In this document: one piece after another, positions 63,971-64,000 of the stretch
How positions within the stretch are numbered: position 1 is the first letter of the stretch
How the letters are laid out: every line of letters starts with the position of its first letter
DNA from: G963677325 sp963810555
GTDB taxonomy: Bacteria > Bacteroidota > Bacteroidia > Bacteroidales > Prolixibacteraceae
Assembly (NCBI GenBank): GCA_963810555.1
Contig: CAWENX010000009.1
Location: forward strand, 248,001 to 312,000
Direction: 5' to 3'
Length of the DNA stretch: 64,000 nucleotides
The notes under the pieces: model-generated
Seen by the model: the letters and a program-made list of their open reading frames with translations, nothing else
Databases searched by the model: none
Told to the model about the DNA's origin: nothing
Position numbers and translations under genes: made by a program

Positions 63971-64000
63971 AAAGGTTAAAATATTTAAGTTTGATACTTA

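Overview
The window reads as a chromosome segment of a Bacteroidota (Bacteroidales-like) bacterium. Signs are an AT-rich base composition with weak or absent Shine-Dalgarno sequences, several promoters of the Bacteroidota -33/-7 type (TTTG, about 20 bp, TAnnTTTG), a type B C-terminal sorting domain of the type IX secretion system, many SPII lipoproteins, L-rhamnose genes, a GH43 and a GH15 enzyme, and conserved Bacteroidota families (YqgE, DUF493, group III truncated hemoglobin, ferritin-like protein, PPDK regulatory protein). No rRNA, tRNA or CRISPR array was seen.

Layout. 0-5 kb: the tail of a CstA-like transporter, a HigB/HigA-like toxin-antitoxin pair between two ~170-bp direct repeats, a GH15-SDR operon and an IS1380 remnant. 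5-10 kb: a small HSDR_N-type nuclease-like protein divergent from AMP nucleosidase, holA, rhomboid, a degenerate class IV aminotransferase fold and YqgE. 10-16 kb: GH43, PPDK regulator, ferritin-like protein, truncated hemoglobin, aldo-keto reductase. 16-24 kb: ychF, an ECF sigma operon with a Spy-like protein, hisS, nadA, an LRR-type lipoprotein and ilvE. 25-29 kb: a four-gene operon of a lysine 2,3-aminomutase-like radical SAM enzyme, two ATP-grasp ligases and a GNAT. 29-34 kb: HdeD and a rhaT-rhaM-rhaA-kinase operon. 34-47 kb: DEAD-box helicase, unknown lipoprotein, DUF4160/DUF2442 pair, HD protein and uvrB, HAD phosphatase, small membrane proteins, S37 peptidase, DUF493, T9SS-sorted protein. 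47.8-52 kb: an IS4-like element split by an IS5-like element, next to a second IS4-type transposase. 52-64 kb: NIPSNAP, lipocalin, prfC, msrA, a decayed IS1634-like element, subtilase, orphan histidine kinase, OB-fold lipoprotein and ThuA.

What stands out. (1) At least six intergenic arrays repeat a 4-8 bp word on an exact 11-bp pitch. Each locus has its own word, and several are large mirror-image hairpins with up to four same-word units per arm. (2) A separate system of 7-bp-pitch repeats fills many other intergenic gaps. One word lies at the 3' end of three unrelated genes in the same orientation. (3) The KamA/ATP-grasp/ATP-grasp/GNAT operon looks like a small biosynthetic pathway whose product I cannot name. 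(4) Five chromosomal genes (anti-sigma-like, hisS, nadA, DEAD helicase, prfC) and most transposases are broken by single-base insertions and almost never by deletions, so I suspect residual sequencing errors rather than real inactivation.
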